Part shown: positions 8,725 through 16,137 of the stretch, one piece after another
Layout of the letters: the number at the start of each line of letters is the position of its first letter
Position numbering within the stretch: the first letter of the stretch is position 1
Assembly: GCA_013334325.1 (NCBI GenBank)
Contig: JAAXXT010000001.1
Coordinates: forward strand, 62,001 to 126,000
DNA from: Erysipelotrichaceae bacterium
Lineage (GTDB): Bacteria; Bacillota_I; Bacilli_A; Erysipelotrichales; Erysipelotrichaceae
Direction: 5' to 3'
Length of the DNA stretch: 64,000 bases
The notes under the pieces: generated by a model
What the model was told of the DNA's origin: nothing
Database searches by the model: none
What the model saw: the letters and a program-made list of their open reading frames with translations, nothing else
Made by a program: the position numbers and the translations under genes

Positions 8725-8750
8725 AAATAGACCTCCTGTTTAACAGTTCT

Positions 8751-8778
8751 ATTTTAGAGTATTGTATCTATTTGTCAA
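8751..8778 (-). promoter_or_regulatory. promoter of efp
   Basis: On the minus strand TTGACA, a 16-base spacer and TAAAAT. The -35 overlaps the stop codon of the last comG gene. A short dyad CTGTTaAACAG lies between the -10 and the ribosome site. Confidence 0.7.
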
Positions 8779-9164
8779 TCACTATTACCATCAGATGAAT
8801 CATTAATCTGATAATCCAATACATTTTTGAAGACAGTATCATAGAACATGATCGCAGAGACTGTAGTTGGTCCCTGATAAATGATATTAGCAGTTTCTTC
8901 TATGAACACTACTTTGATGTCCCACTCCCCTACCTTGTAATTAAGATTTTTCGGTTTAAAAGTTAGAAACTGATCTTTAACTTGTTTAATGGTATAAATT
9001 TCAACCAATGAAAATTCGTCTAATTTAATAGAATTCCGACTTTCCTGTTTTCTTTGAAAGAGATTTACACTAATTCCATTTAGAAGCATTACAATAAATA
9101 GAAAAATAAGTATAAAAGGATAGAGTACAAAACCCTTATTTGAGATAACCGATGAAGATATCAT
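8775..9164 (-). CDS. comGG: ComGG-like minor pseudopilin
   Basis: Last gene of the comG operon. An N-terminal segment SNKGFVLYPFILIFLFIVML resembles a degenerate prepilin signal (KG then a hydrophobic helix), followed by a 90-residue polar domain. There is no clear sequence match beyond this; the assignment rests on position after ComGF and the pilin-like N-terminus. ComG minor pseudopilins prime the competence pseudopilus that draws DNA to the membrane. It overlaps the previous gene by 29 nt. Confidence 0.65.
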   Translation of the reverse strand: MISSSVISNKGFVLYPFILIFLFIVMLLNGISVNLFQRKQESRNSIKLDEFSLVEIYTIKQVKDQFLTFKPKNLNYKVGEWDIKVVFIEETANIIYQGPTTVSAIMFYDTVFKNVLDYQINDSSDGNSD

Positions 9165-9531
9165 AAGTATTTTCCTTAAATGTGTAACTTAGGCTTAAAT
9201 AATTATCGCTAGTCTTCCATTCGCAGTCATCAATTTCTAAAAGATATTCCATATATCCTTCTACTTCAATCAATCGTTCATTTTGACATAATAATTCAAT
9301 GTTTTGATTATTATACGTCATTGTTAAACTATCTCCTTTGATGACTATATCGCTTCCTACCGCTATTCTTTTTCTCAATTGAAGTATACCTAAAAAGTTC
9401 TGTCGTTCTGTCAACCCATAATCATATCTATGTAGGACTCTTAGAAACGTGTAAGTTAGCGCTAGTACGATAGGTAATAGAAGTATAACCAACATAGTTT
9501 CAATTAGGGTATAAGCTTTCCTAGTGCGCAT
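9136..9531 (-). CDS. comGF: ComGF-like minor pseudopilin
   Basis: The N-terminus RKAYTLIETMLVILLLPIV is a prepilin-type signal with the conserved Glu at +5 of the hydrophobic helix. The downstream domain contains IELLCQNERL and YLLEIDDCEW, with two cysteines that could form a disulfide as in ComGF. Length (131) fits. It overlaps both neighbours, consistent with tightly coupled translation in the operon. Confidence 0.75.
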   Translation of the reverse strand: MRTRKAYTLIETMLVILLLPIVLALTYTFLRVLHRYDYGLTERQNFLGILQLRKRIAVGSDIVIKGDSLTMTYNNQNIELLCQNERLIEVEGYMEYLLEIDDCEWKTSDNYLSLSYTFKENTYDIFIGYLK

Positions 9532-9680
9532 TTTAGATCACATTTCTTTGTAATTTGGACAAACTCATAGCGAAATTCTGTATTTGATACCTCTTGAAAC
9601 ACTTTAATGAACACACCTAATAAAAAAATGAATCCTAAAATGACTAAACTCAATTCAATGATCATAAATCCTTTTTTCAT
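9504..9680 (-). CDS. comGE: short ComGE-like pseudopilin (58 aa)
   Basis: A small ORF between the comGD- and comGF-like genes. Its product begins MKKGFMIIELSLVILG, a prepilin signal with KKG|F and Glu at +5, then a hydrophobic helix to about residue 25 and a short polar tail ending CALGKLIP. It overlaps comGD by 26 nt and comGF by 28 nt, so the region has no free spacing. Normal ComGE is longer (about 115 residues in Bacillus), so this may be a minimal minor pseudopilin. Confidence 0.7.
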   Translation of the reverse strand: MKKGFMIIELSLVILGFIFLLGVFIKVFQEVSNTEFRYEFVQITKKCDLKCALGKLIP

Positions 9681-9990
9681 GTATTTTACCTGTACCTATC
9701 AGTAATGTAATTTCAATAGATTCGAAACTTATACTTTGACCCATATTGATGTTTCCATTTGCGTTATATCGAATTGGATATTCAGTCTCAATTTCACCTT
9801 GATATTCTAAGGTTTGGTGATTAAGAATAGCCATGAATTGTATATGAAGTAGTGAAGATGTAAAATCTATGCTTTTGATTCTATTTGAGCTAATTGGTTT
9901 AACAAAAAACAAACTACAACTTAAAATAATCATCAAAACTATGCTTACTTCTATAAAGGTAAAACCTTTATTCGATACTAGCTTGTCCAT
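9655..9990 (-). CDS. comGD: ComGD-like minor pseudopilin
   Basis: Prepilin-type N-terminus SNKGFTFIEVSIVLMIIL (cleavage after G9, Glu at +5), then a 90-residue domain with beta-strand character. Length (111) is a little short for ComGD. It overlaps the end of comGC by 23 nt and the start of the short comGE-like ORF by 26 nt. Role inferred from position and pilin signal: a minor component initiating pseudopilus assembly. Confidence 0.78.
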   Translation of the reverse strand: MDKLVSNKGFTFIEVSIVLMIILSCSLFFVKPISSNRIKSIDFTSSLLHIQFMAILNHQTLEYQGEIETEYPIRYNANGNINMGQSISFESIEITLLIGTGKIHEKRIYDH

Positions 9991-10261
9991 CTACAATCAC
10001 GATCTGGTCATTATTTTGACAAGTTGTCTGTTCCTCTGTAATATAACCAGCATCTATGAGTTGAGATGTATCATCAGCAATCTCATTGAATTCCATCTTG
10101 TATTCAAGAATCGCTGCATCTATGACCTTTAATTGGGCTTCACACCCTTTCTTCTCAAATAGATTGAGTACCTTTTGTATATTCGGTATTGAAAGTAGAA
10201 AAAGTAAAGTAATTACACTAACAACTACGATCATTTCCAATAAAGTAAAACCTTTTTTCAT
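9968..10261 (-). CDS. comGC: major competence pseudopilin ComGC
   Basis: Major subunit of the DNA-uptake pseudopilus, processed by a prepilin peptidase (ComC, not in the window). The signal MKKGFTLLEMIVVVSVITLL is a textbook class III leader, with cleavage after Gly4 and Glu at +5. Residue pattern and length (97) match ComGC, including two cysteines (Cys40 and Cys80) that may form the intramolecular disulfide known for the family. It overlaps comGB by 4 nt. Confidence 0.92.
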   Translation of the reverse strand: MKKGFTLLEMIVVVSVITLLFLLSIPNIQKVLNLFEKKGCEAQLKVIDAAILEYKMEFNEIADDTSQLIDAGYITEEQTTCQNNDQIVIVDGQASIE

Positions 10262-11223
10262 AAGATCTTCTCCATCATTTCTATTGGTTTCAGCATGACT
10301 TGATATAGAATCATAATCATGAAGCTTATTTTAATATATGAATAAGCCAAGATTACTTTCCCATATTTCTTAATTTGATCAATAACGATTAATTCCTGAA
10401 TAGTAGCATAATGTTGAAGATATTTTGTGATGTCGATTCCTTCTTCATTCATCTTAAAATAAGCTTGTAGATCGGTGTTTATATTTACGATGGAATTTGT
10501 TAGATCCTGCCCCTCCTCAAGTGCCATCATCGTCTCAAAACATAGTTGACTAAGTACAGGTGAAGAACTCCATTGTATTTGTTTAAAAATCATATCTATG
10601 CTTCCTCCTAAACGATAGAAATATAGAAATTTCTCGCAAAATTGATGAGTAACCAATCTTGTCCATATATTTTGAGGCTTATATTTTTTGATCTTTGAAT
10701 AGAATTGGTATCCATTATTTTTTATAGATAATATTGTGAATAGAACTATACCTAATAAACTGAAATCAAAGACAATAAAAATAAGTAAAATCATTTGATA
10801 TAAAGATAAATCTAGTTTAGGACCTAGAAAAAGTAACATGGATTGAAACATTGGTAGGATGATCCCATTAACGAAAATCATCATAAAAAGACTGAACAAC
10901 AAAAGTAGCACTGGATATGATAGTCCTTTCAAAACCTTAGCTTGAATTCGTTTATTCAGATTTATTGAATGTAAAACGACCAACAATGCTTTTCTTGATT
11001 CACATTCCAATGAGAGTCTTTGATATTGAGTGAAACTTGTTTGGGATAATATGTTTCTTATTTGATGCTTATCTTCGAGATTAATTCCCAAAATTTTTTC
11101 GATTTCTTGATCATTGACTTCACTTTCTAACAAATCAGTGAGAATCAACGTATCCCTTTTTCTTTTTAATTTAAATAGATGAAAAACTTTATCTAGCGAT
11201 CTATATATTTTGGTATAGTTCAT
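10258..11223 (-). CDS. comGB: competence pseudopilus inner-membrane platform ComGB
   Basis: Type II secretion GspF-family membrane platform protein on which the pseudopilus is assembled. Three to four membrane segments are visible: about 104-130 (YPVLLLLFSLFMMIFVNGII), about 143-168 and a C-terminal one near 300. Length (321) is near the family's. It overlaps comGA by 23 nt. The partner ATPase is ComGA. Confidence 0.9.
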   Translation of the reverse strand: MNYTKIYRSLDKVFHLFKLKRKRDTLILTDLLESEVNDQEIEKILGINLEDKHQIRNILSQTSFTQYQRLSLECESRKALLVVLHSINLNKRIQAKVLKGLSYPVLLLLFSLFMMIFVNGIILPMFQSMLLFLGPKLDLSLYQMILLIFIVFDFSLLGIVLFTILSIKNNGYQFYSKIKKYKPQNIWTRLVTHQFCEKFLYFYRLGGSIDMIFKQIQWSSSPVLSQLCFETMMALEEGQDLTNSIVNINTDLQAYFKMNEEGIDITKYLQHYATIQELIVIDQIKKYGKVILAYSYIKISFMIMILYQVMLKPIEMMEKIL

Positions 11224-12052
11224 AACTCATGATCCTACTTTTCCCATCAGATTCTAATTTCTGATAAATAACTAGATTAAGAACACTAAGTATCTCATTT
11301 CTAGGTACACCTAAGTTTTCTAATCGGTCTATGGTTTTACTGGCTGAATTCGAATGGATTGTAGATAACACTAAATGGCCAGTTAATGCACAACGTAAAG
11401 CGGCCTTAGCTTCAATCTCATCACGAATTTCACCTATGACAATAAGATTAGGATCATGCCTAAGAACTTGTTTTAAAGCTGTCTCAAAGTTAAGATCCTG
11501 TCTTTCATTAACTTGAAGTTGAATTAACTGTGAATGATAGGCTTCTATAGGATCTTCAATCGTATAAATCTTAAGTTCACTTAAGGCATTTAAAATCGTG
11601 TAGAGCGTTGTTGTCTTTCCACTACCTGTGGTTCCAGATATCAAGATTAACCCCGCAGATCGCTTTAATTCAGCTTTGATTAAACTTAAATCATCAGCTT
11701 TGAATAAAGTGTCTAAACTTATATATCTAGGAGGATTCATGATCCTAATGACGATGCTTTCTGTAAAGTTATTTTTTATATGCGCAACTCTAAGCTGAAT
11801 GATTTGTTGACCTAAATCTACTTTAAAATAACCAGTTTGTGGACGATATGATTTTAAGAGATCTAGTTTTGAATGATATTTAATATATTCGAGTAGATTC
11901 CGATCTAGGTTTATATTTTTTACTTTAACCAAACCATGAAGAGTCCTAAATTCACAAAAACCCTGTCCTTCTCTAAACGTAAGATGAAGATCAGTGCTTT
12001 TTAACTTTAGTGCCTTTAAGATTAATGAATGAAAAAGAACTTCTGTACTCAT
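11201..12052 (-). CDS. comGA: competence pseudopilus assembly ATPase ComGA
   Basis: Hexameric GspE/PilB-type ATPase that drives pseudopilus assembly at the membrane. Walker A GTTGSGKTT is at 140-148, the Asp box around IEDPIE, Walker B LIVIGEIRDE at 203-212 and the His box TGHLVLSTIHS after it. It is 283 residues, shorter than Bacillus ComGA (about 356), mainly at the C-terminus. The ATG has no Shine-Dalgarno and is buried in the 3' arm of a 20-bp hairpin; no later start keeps the conserved STDLHLTFRE block. First gene of the seven-gene comG operon. Confidence 0.92.
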   Translation of the reverse strand: MSTEVLFHSLILKALKLKSTDLHLTFREGQGFCEFRTLHGLVKVKNINLDRNLLEYIKYHSKLDLLKSYRPQTGYFKVDLGQQIIQLRVAHIKNNFTESIVIRIMNPPRYISLDTLFKADDLSLIKAELKRSAGLILISGTTGSGKTTTLYTILNALSELKIYTIEDPIEAYHSQLIQLQVNERQDLNFETALKQVLRHDPNLIVIGEIRDEIEAKAALRCALTGHLVLSTIHSNSASKTIDRLENLGVPRNEILSVLNLVIYQKLESDGKSRIMSYELYQNI

Positions 12053-12080
12053 AATTGAATTTATGAGATAGAAGTTCTTT
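12034..12080 (-). promoter_or_regulatory. long hairpin covering the comGA start codon
   Basis: Arms AAAGAACTTC and GAAGTTCTTT (ten pairs) continue inward as three further pairs, a one-base bulge and CTCATAA/TTATGAG (seven pairs) around a six-base loop. On the minus-strand RNA the 3' arm contains the comGA ATG and is followed by UUUUUC, giving a terminator-like profile. It starts 4 nt after the stop of the MBL gene. Either it ends MBL transcription, or it controls comGA translation, or both. Confidence 0.7.
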
Positions 12081-12084
12081 GTCC

Positions 12085-12678
12085 TTACTTTAAATAAATA
12101 TTCGTTAATTTCTCTAGTTTTAAACTGGTTGATTCATCATGTCCTGGATAAACCAAGTAATCCTTATTAATGGATTTGATCAATCTAAGGCTTTGTTTCA
12201 TTTTAGTTGGATTACTGGTTCTTAGATCAGTTCTACCCACGCTTTGCATAAATAGTGTATCACCACTAAACATAAAATCTTCAATGAGTAAACATACCGA
12301 GCCCTCAGTATGACCTGGGGTTTCTAAAATCTCAAATGAGAAATCACCTATATCTAGAATCTTAGGATAAGGTAATGTTTTAACTTCAACAATAAATCTT
12401 TTTGGAAAAGAATAATTTAATTGGGGATCCTTCATTAAAGGTTCATCTTCTTCATTAAGATAAATAGGACAAGTAAAATGAGTCAAAAGATCGTTGATGG
12501 CTCCAATATGATCAAAATGGGCATGAGTTAAAAGTATAGCCAGTACTTTATTCTCTCCAAGGGCGCTTAAGATACGTTCTGCTTTAGCTCCGGGATCAAT
12601 AATGATGGCTTTACCATTCTTAATTAAGATATAACAATTGGTTTGAAGAATACCAACTTTTACTGTTTTGATGTCCAT
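12085..12678 (-). CDS. MBL-fold metallohydrolase (YqgX-like)
   Basis: Glyoxalase-II-like metallo-beta-lactamase-fold hydrolase. The metal motif THAHFDH is at residues 51-57 and GTLF-type SGDTLF and PGH motifs follow at the usual places. Length (197) matches small stand-alone family members that lack the glyoxalase II C-terminal domain, so the substrate is uncertain (S-lactoylglutathione or bacillithiol-type thioesters have been proposed for relatives). It lies directly upstream of comGA, as yqgX lies near comG in Bacillus. No Shine-Dalgarno precedes the ATG. Confidence 0.85.
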   Translation of the reverse strand: MDIKTVKVGILQTNCYILIKNGKAIIIDPGAKAERILSALGENKVLAILLTHAHFDHIGAINDLLTHFTCPIYLNEEDEPLMKDPQLNYSFPKRFIVEVKTLPYPKILDIGDFSFEILETPGHTEGSVCLLIEDFMFSGDTLFMQSVGRTDLRTSNPTKMKQSLRLIKSINKDYLVYPGHDESTSLKLEKLTNIYLK

Positions 12679-12682
12679 ATAA

Positions 12683-12702
12683 TAAAAAAGCCGTGAGGCT
12701 TA
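12683..12702 (-). terminator. intrinsic terminator after rpmG
   Basis: AAGCC/GGCTT stem with a TCAC loop (minus strand) and a run of six T residues, overlapping the rpmG stop codon. It ends only a few bases before the MBL gene's ATG. Confidence 0.75.
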
Positions 12703-12849
12703 TTTTTTTTCCTTATGCATGGTTTGTTTGTTGCATCTTGGGCAAAACTTTTTAACTTCCATCTTTTCTGGATGTTTCTTTTTATTTCTGGTGTTAATGT
12801 AGTTTTCTTCGTTGCAAACAGTACATTTGAACATAATGTTCTCTCTCAT
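12700..12849 (-). CDS. rpmG: 50S ribosomal protein L33
   Basis: 49-residue large-subunit protein. The translation starts MRENIMFKCTVCNEENY and has the zinc-ribbon pairs CTVC and CPRC, so it is the zinc-binding (C+) form. The RNKKKHPEK basic stretch is typical of L33. The start has AAGGAG at good spacing and an extended -10 promoter upstream. Located between the class B PBP and the MBL gene. Confidence 0.95.
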   Translation of the reverse strand: MRENIMFKCTVCNEENYINTRNKKKHPEKMEVKKFCPRCNKQTMHKEKK

Positions 12850-12874
12850 ATTGTTCTCCTTTTAACGCTTAATT

Positions 12875-12883
12875 AGTATAACA
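12875..12883 (-). promoter_or_regulatory. extended -10 promoter of rpmG
   Basis: TGTTATACT on the minus strand, about 25 nt before the rpmG start and upstream of its AAGGAG site. Confidence 0.55.
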
Positions 12884-12896
12884 TAGGTTTTTTAAA

Positions 12897-14969
12897 TTAT
12901 CTACCTTTAAAATAATAAACCATTATTTCATTCACTATTTTATAACAAAGATTATCATATGACTTTATCCCACTAAACGCATCAGGGATTCCACACGCAA
13001 TTGCGATCTCTGGTTTGGTGTAAGGAGCGTAAGTAACGACGAGAGAATTTGAAGACTCGATCAAATTACCCTTACTATCCACCACAAAGGTTTCAGCTGT
13101 TCCTGTCTTAGCAGCAACAGCAACTGATACATTTTGTAGAGAACGACATAATCCGTTGGTGACACATAATCTAAAGCCTTTTTGTACTCTTTCTAGCGCC
13201 ATTTGATTGTCTAGAACATTCAGTACAGTAACATCATTTTGATAAGTAATGATGTCTGTATTGGCTTGAGTAGCTTTTAAAAGAAGCCTCGGTTCAATAC
13301 GTTTGCCTCCATTAGCGATGGTGGATATATATTGTGCGAGTTGCATTACGGTATAAGTATCATATTGGCCAATTGCGAAATCTAATAGATGGCCCCCTAA
13401 GATTGCTGAACCTTTATACCCTGTCGCTTCATAAGGTACATCCACTCCGGTTAAAGAACCCAAACCAAATTGACTGTAATAATTTCTCATTATATCGAAA
13501 GCTGCGATATCTATATCCAATCCTTGATCATACTTATAGGTTGCTCCTCCAAGCCTCATTGCCACATGAAACATATAAACATTACTTGAGAGTGCTAATG
13601 CTTGTATATCTGAAAGCTTACCTAAGTACGTATATGATTTCTTTATTGGTGTTTCTTTTATTTTAATAGCAGCATCATCAATGACTTCTCCCGGTTTTAT
13701 GACACCTTCGGAAAGTCCCATATATACAGTTGCGCCTTTAATGATAGATCCAATCGACATAGCTTGAGAAAATATTCGATTGGTATCATTGACGATAACT
13801 CCATCTTCATATCCCATCGATAGCATGGTTAACACATCCCCATTATTAGGATTCATGATAACGATATTAACATTTTTGAAGTATGCTCTCACTTTATTTT
13901 TAGATTCTGTTTCAATCCATCTCGCGACGATACGTTCAACATTTTGTTGCAGAACTGAATCAAAACTAAGGTATAAATCTTGACCGTTTGTTCCCTGTGC
14001 TATTTCAGTAAATCGAACCAATCCCTTTTGATCATAAGTAACTTGATAAGTGCTCTCCTGCCCTTTTAGTAAGCTTTCATAATATTGCTCAATCCCAGTT
14101 TTTCCGATAACACTGTTTCTCGAATATCCCAAAGCTAGATGATATAACAAATAATCAGAACTTAAGCCTTGTTTACTCGTAGTTACTGTGCCCAATAGAC
14201 TGGTTAATAAGTCTCCATTCAGATAAGTACGATCGTAATAGATCTGAGCATCAAATCCATAGAAATCATCATTATTTTCTGACAGATAAGCTATTTCTTC
14301 TATAGTACAATCATTTTTTATGATTTTTATGCTTTTCGCTGGAGCAGCATTCATTAAGGTATAAACGATGTAAGTACTTTTTGTTTCATCATCAAATGAA
14401 AGATATTCACTCTCTGTAATTCTAGCTAATTTCATTTGATATATGTCAGAATCACTTAGTTTATTATCATAGTATAAAGTCCACTCTTCATCTGTAATTT
14501 TCTTACTAACGAGATCAGGATATTTCATAATATAGAGGTCTTTTAAATCTCTTGGGTAAAGACTTGTGTTATCTATCGCAAAATGTTTAATGAAAAGTTT
14601 AGCCATCTCCCATTCTTCAGTTGAAGAAATATTAGCTGGAGGGTAGTAAACAATTGATAAACGCTCAGCATTACTGACTAAGATCTCGCCATTTCGATCA
14701 TAGATAACCCCTCTTTGAGAAGGAATACCAATATAACTCTTAGTAAAATCTACTAGCTTTTGTTTATATTCTTCATTTTTTGTGATCTGTAGAGCGTAAA
14801 GATTAACCCATACGAGACTAAATAGTAAAAGAACGGATACGATAATGATCTTAAATCGACGATCTATGGATCGATCTAAATCAAATTCTCTTTCTCTTTT
14901 TATTGCATTGATTTCTGCGAGTTCTTTATTTTCAGATGTTGTTGGTTTATTAAGTTTAGGTTTTATCAC
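12897..14969 (-). CDS. pbpA: class B penicillin-binding protein (PBP2/PbpA-like transpeptidase)
   Basis: Monofunctional DD-transpeptidase that cross-links peptidoglycan. An N-terminal membrane anchor is at about 39-58, then a dimerisation/pedestal region starting SQRGVIYDRNGE, and the transpeptidase domain with S408-I-I-K411, S461-S-N463 and K621-T-G-T624. 690 residues is normal. The start is GTG at 14969, exactly 6 nt after a TATAAT hexamer and without a Shine-Dalgarno, so the mRNA may be leaderless. Its position next to rpmG and near ispG matches Bacillus pbpA, whose product acts in sidewall elongation. Confidence 0.9.
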   Translation of the reverse strand: MIKPKLNKPTTSENKELAEINAIKREREFDLDRSIDRRFKIIIVSVLLLFSLVWVNLYALQITKNEEYKQKLVDFTKSYIGIPSQRGVIYDRNGEILVSNAERLSIVYYPPANISSTEEWEMAKLFIKHFAIDNTSLYPRDLKDLYIMKYPDLVSKKITDEEWTLYYDNKLSDSDIYQMKLARITESEYLSFDDETKSTYIVYTLMNAAPAKSIKIIKNDCTIEEIAYLSENNDDFYGFDAQIYYDRTYLNGDLLTSLLGTVTTSKQGLSSDYLLYHLALGYSRNSVIGKTGIEQYYESLLKGQESTYQVTYDQKGLVRFTEIAQGTNGQDLYLSFDSVLQQNVERIVARWIETESKNKVRAYFKNVNIVIMNPNNGDVLTMLSMGYEDGVIVNDTNRIFSQAMSIGSIIKGATVYMGLSEGVIKPGEVIDDAAIKIKETPIKKSYTYLGKLSDIQALALSSNVYMFHVAMRLGGATYKYDQGLDIDIAAFDIMRNYYSQFGLGSLTGVDVPYEATGYKGSAILGGHLLDFAIGQYDTYTVMQLAQYISTIANGGKRIEPRLLLKATQANTDIITYQNDVTVLNVLDNQMALERVQKGFRLCVTNGLCRSLQNVSVAVAAKTGTAETFVVDSKGNLIESSNSLVVTYAPYTKPEIAIACGIPDAFSGIKSYDNLCYKIVNEIMVYYFKGR

Positions 14970-14975
14970 AGGTCT

Positions 14976-14981
14976 ATTATA
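14976..14981 (-). promoter_or_regulatory. -10 element of the class B PBP gene
   Basis: Perfect TATAAT on the minus strand with 6 nt to the GTG start codon; TG lies two bases further upstream (TGATTATAAT). No Shine-Dalgarno follows. Confidence 0.5.
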
Positions 14982-15031
14982 ATCATTTTAAGACCAAAAT
15001 CATAGTGTGATATACTTGTTTAGAGGTTAAA

Positions 15032-16102
15032 ATGAACAGAACACAAACAAGACCCATCTTCGTAAACGGTTTACAAATCGGTGGTCAAAACAAAGTCATC
15101 ATTCAATCAATGACGAATACGAAAACAAAAGATATTGAATCTACCATCTCTCAAATCAAAGCTTTAGAAGGATTTGGTTGCGAAATGATAAGATTAGCTA
15201 TACTAGATGAAGAAGATGCTTTAGCAATTAAGGAAATCATAAAGGAATCAAAAGTGCCTTTAGTCGCAGACATTCATTTTAACTATAAATTAGCATTAAT
15301 GGCCATTGAAAGTGGCATCCATAAAATCAGATTAAATCCAGGAAACATAAAGAACAAAGATCATATAGAATTGGTAGTAAAAGCCTGTATAGAAAAGAAA
15401 ATTCCAATTCGTATCGGTATCAATTCTGGATCATTAGAAAAATCCATCTTACAGAAGTACGATAATATTCCATGTGCAGAAGCTATGATTGAATCTGCAC
15501 AGGTTCATATCAAGATTCTAGAGGATTTAGATTTTCATGATATCGCCTTATCTTTTAAATCTAGCGATGTGCGATTAACGATAGATGTATATGAAAAGGC
15601 ATCTAAACTCTTTCCCTATCCTCTTCATTTAGGTGTGACAGAAGCAGGAACTCTTATTGGTTCTTCAATAAAATCATCCGCAGCTTTAGGTATCTTACTT
15701 CATCAAGGCATAGGAGATACACTTCGTATTTCTATCAGTGATGATCCAGTTGAGGAAATAAAAGTAGCGAAGCAATTACTTAAAGCATTTGGGTTGTATG
15801 CCAATGTAGCAGATCTGGTTGCGTGTCCTACTTGTGGTCGACTTCAATATGATATGTTGCCCATCGTAAATGAGATAGAAACTTATCTAAATACAATTCA
15901 AAAAGACATAACAGTAGCTGTGATGGGTTGTCCAGTCAATGGTCCTCAAGAAGCCTCTAGAGCTGATATTGGGGTTGCTGGCGGATATAAAGAGGCATTA
16001 CTCTTCAAAAGAGGTATATTTATCCGTTCTATTCCTCAAGAAGATATTGTTAAAGAGTTAAAGATCGAAATAGAACAATACATCAAAGACAATAAGCTTT
16101 AA
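15032..16102 (+). CDS. ispG: 4-hydroxy-3-methylbut-2-en-1-yl diphosphate synthase
   Basis: [4Fe-4S] enzyme of the MEP isoprenoid pathway that makes HMBPP from MEcPP. The cluster ligands appear as CPTCG and GCPVNGPQEASRADIG in the C-terminal part; the N-terminal TIM barrel has the VADIHF and RLNPGN motifs. Length (356) fits the short bacterial type. It has an AGAGG ribosome site and a TGtgaTATACT promoter-like sequence upstream. The next enzyme, ispH, is encoded 1.4 kb downstream on the same strand. Confidence 0.97.
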   Translation: MNRTQTRPIFVNGLQIGGQNKVIIQSMTNTKTKDIESTISQIKALEGFGCEMIRLAILDEEDALAIKEIIKESKVPLVADIHFNYKLALMAIESGIHKIRLNPGNIKNKDHIELVVKACIEKKIPIRIGINSGSLEKSILQKYDNIPCAEAMIESAQVHIKILEDLDFHDIALSFKSSDVRLTIDVYEKASKLFPYPLHLGVTEAGTLIGSSIKSSAALGILLHQGIGDTLRISISDDPVEEIKVAKQLLKAFGLYANVADLVACPTCGRLQYDMLPIVNEIETYLNTIQKDITVAVMGCPVNGPQEASRADIGVAGGYKEALLFKRGIFIRSIPQEDIVKELKIEIEQYIKDNKL

Positions 16103-16104
16103 AG

Positions 16105-16137
16105 AAAAGGAAATCAGTTACTCTGATTTCCCTTTTT
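16105..16137 (+). terminator. terminator between ispG and the helicase gene
   Basis: GGAAATCAG/CTGATTTCC stem (nine pairs, five-base loop) with a T tract on the plus strand. It overlaps the 3' end of the convergent helicase gene and may serve both directions. Confidence 0.85.

Noticed and set aside
13334-13666. 110-codon plus-strand ORF antisense to the class B PBP
   Set aside because: Covers the transpeptidase-coding region and has no ribosome site.
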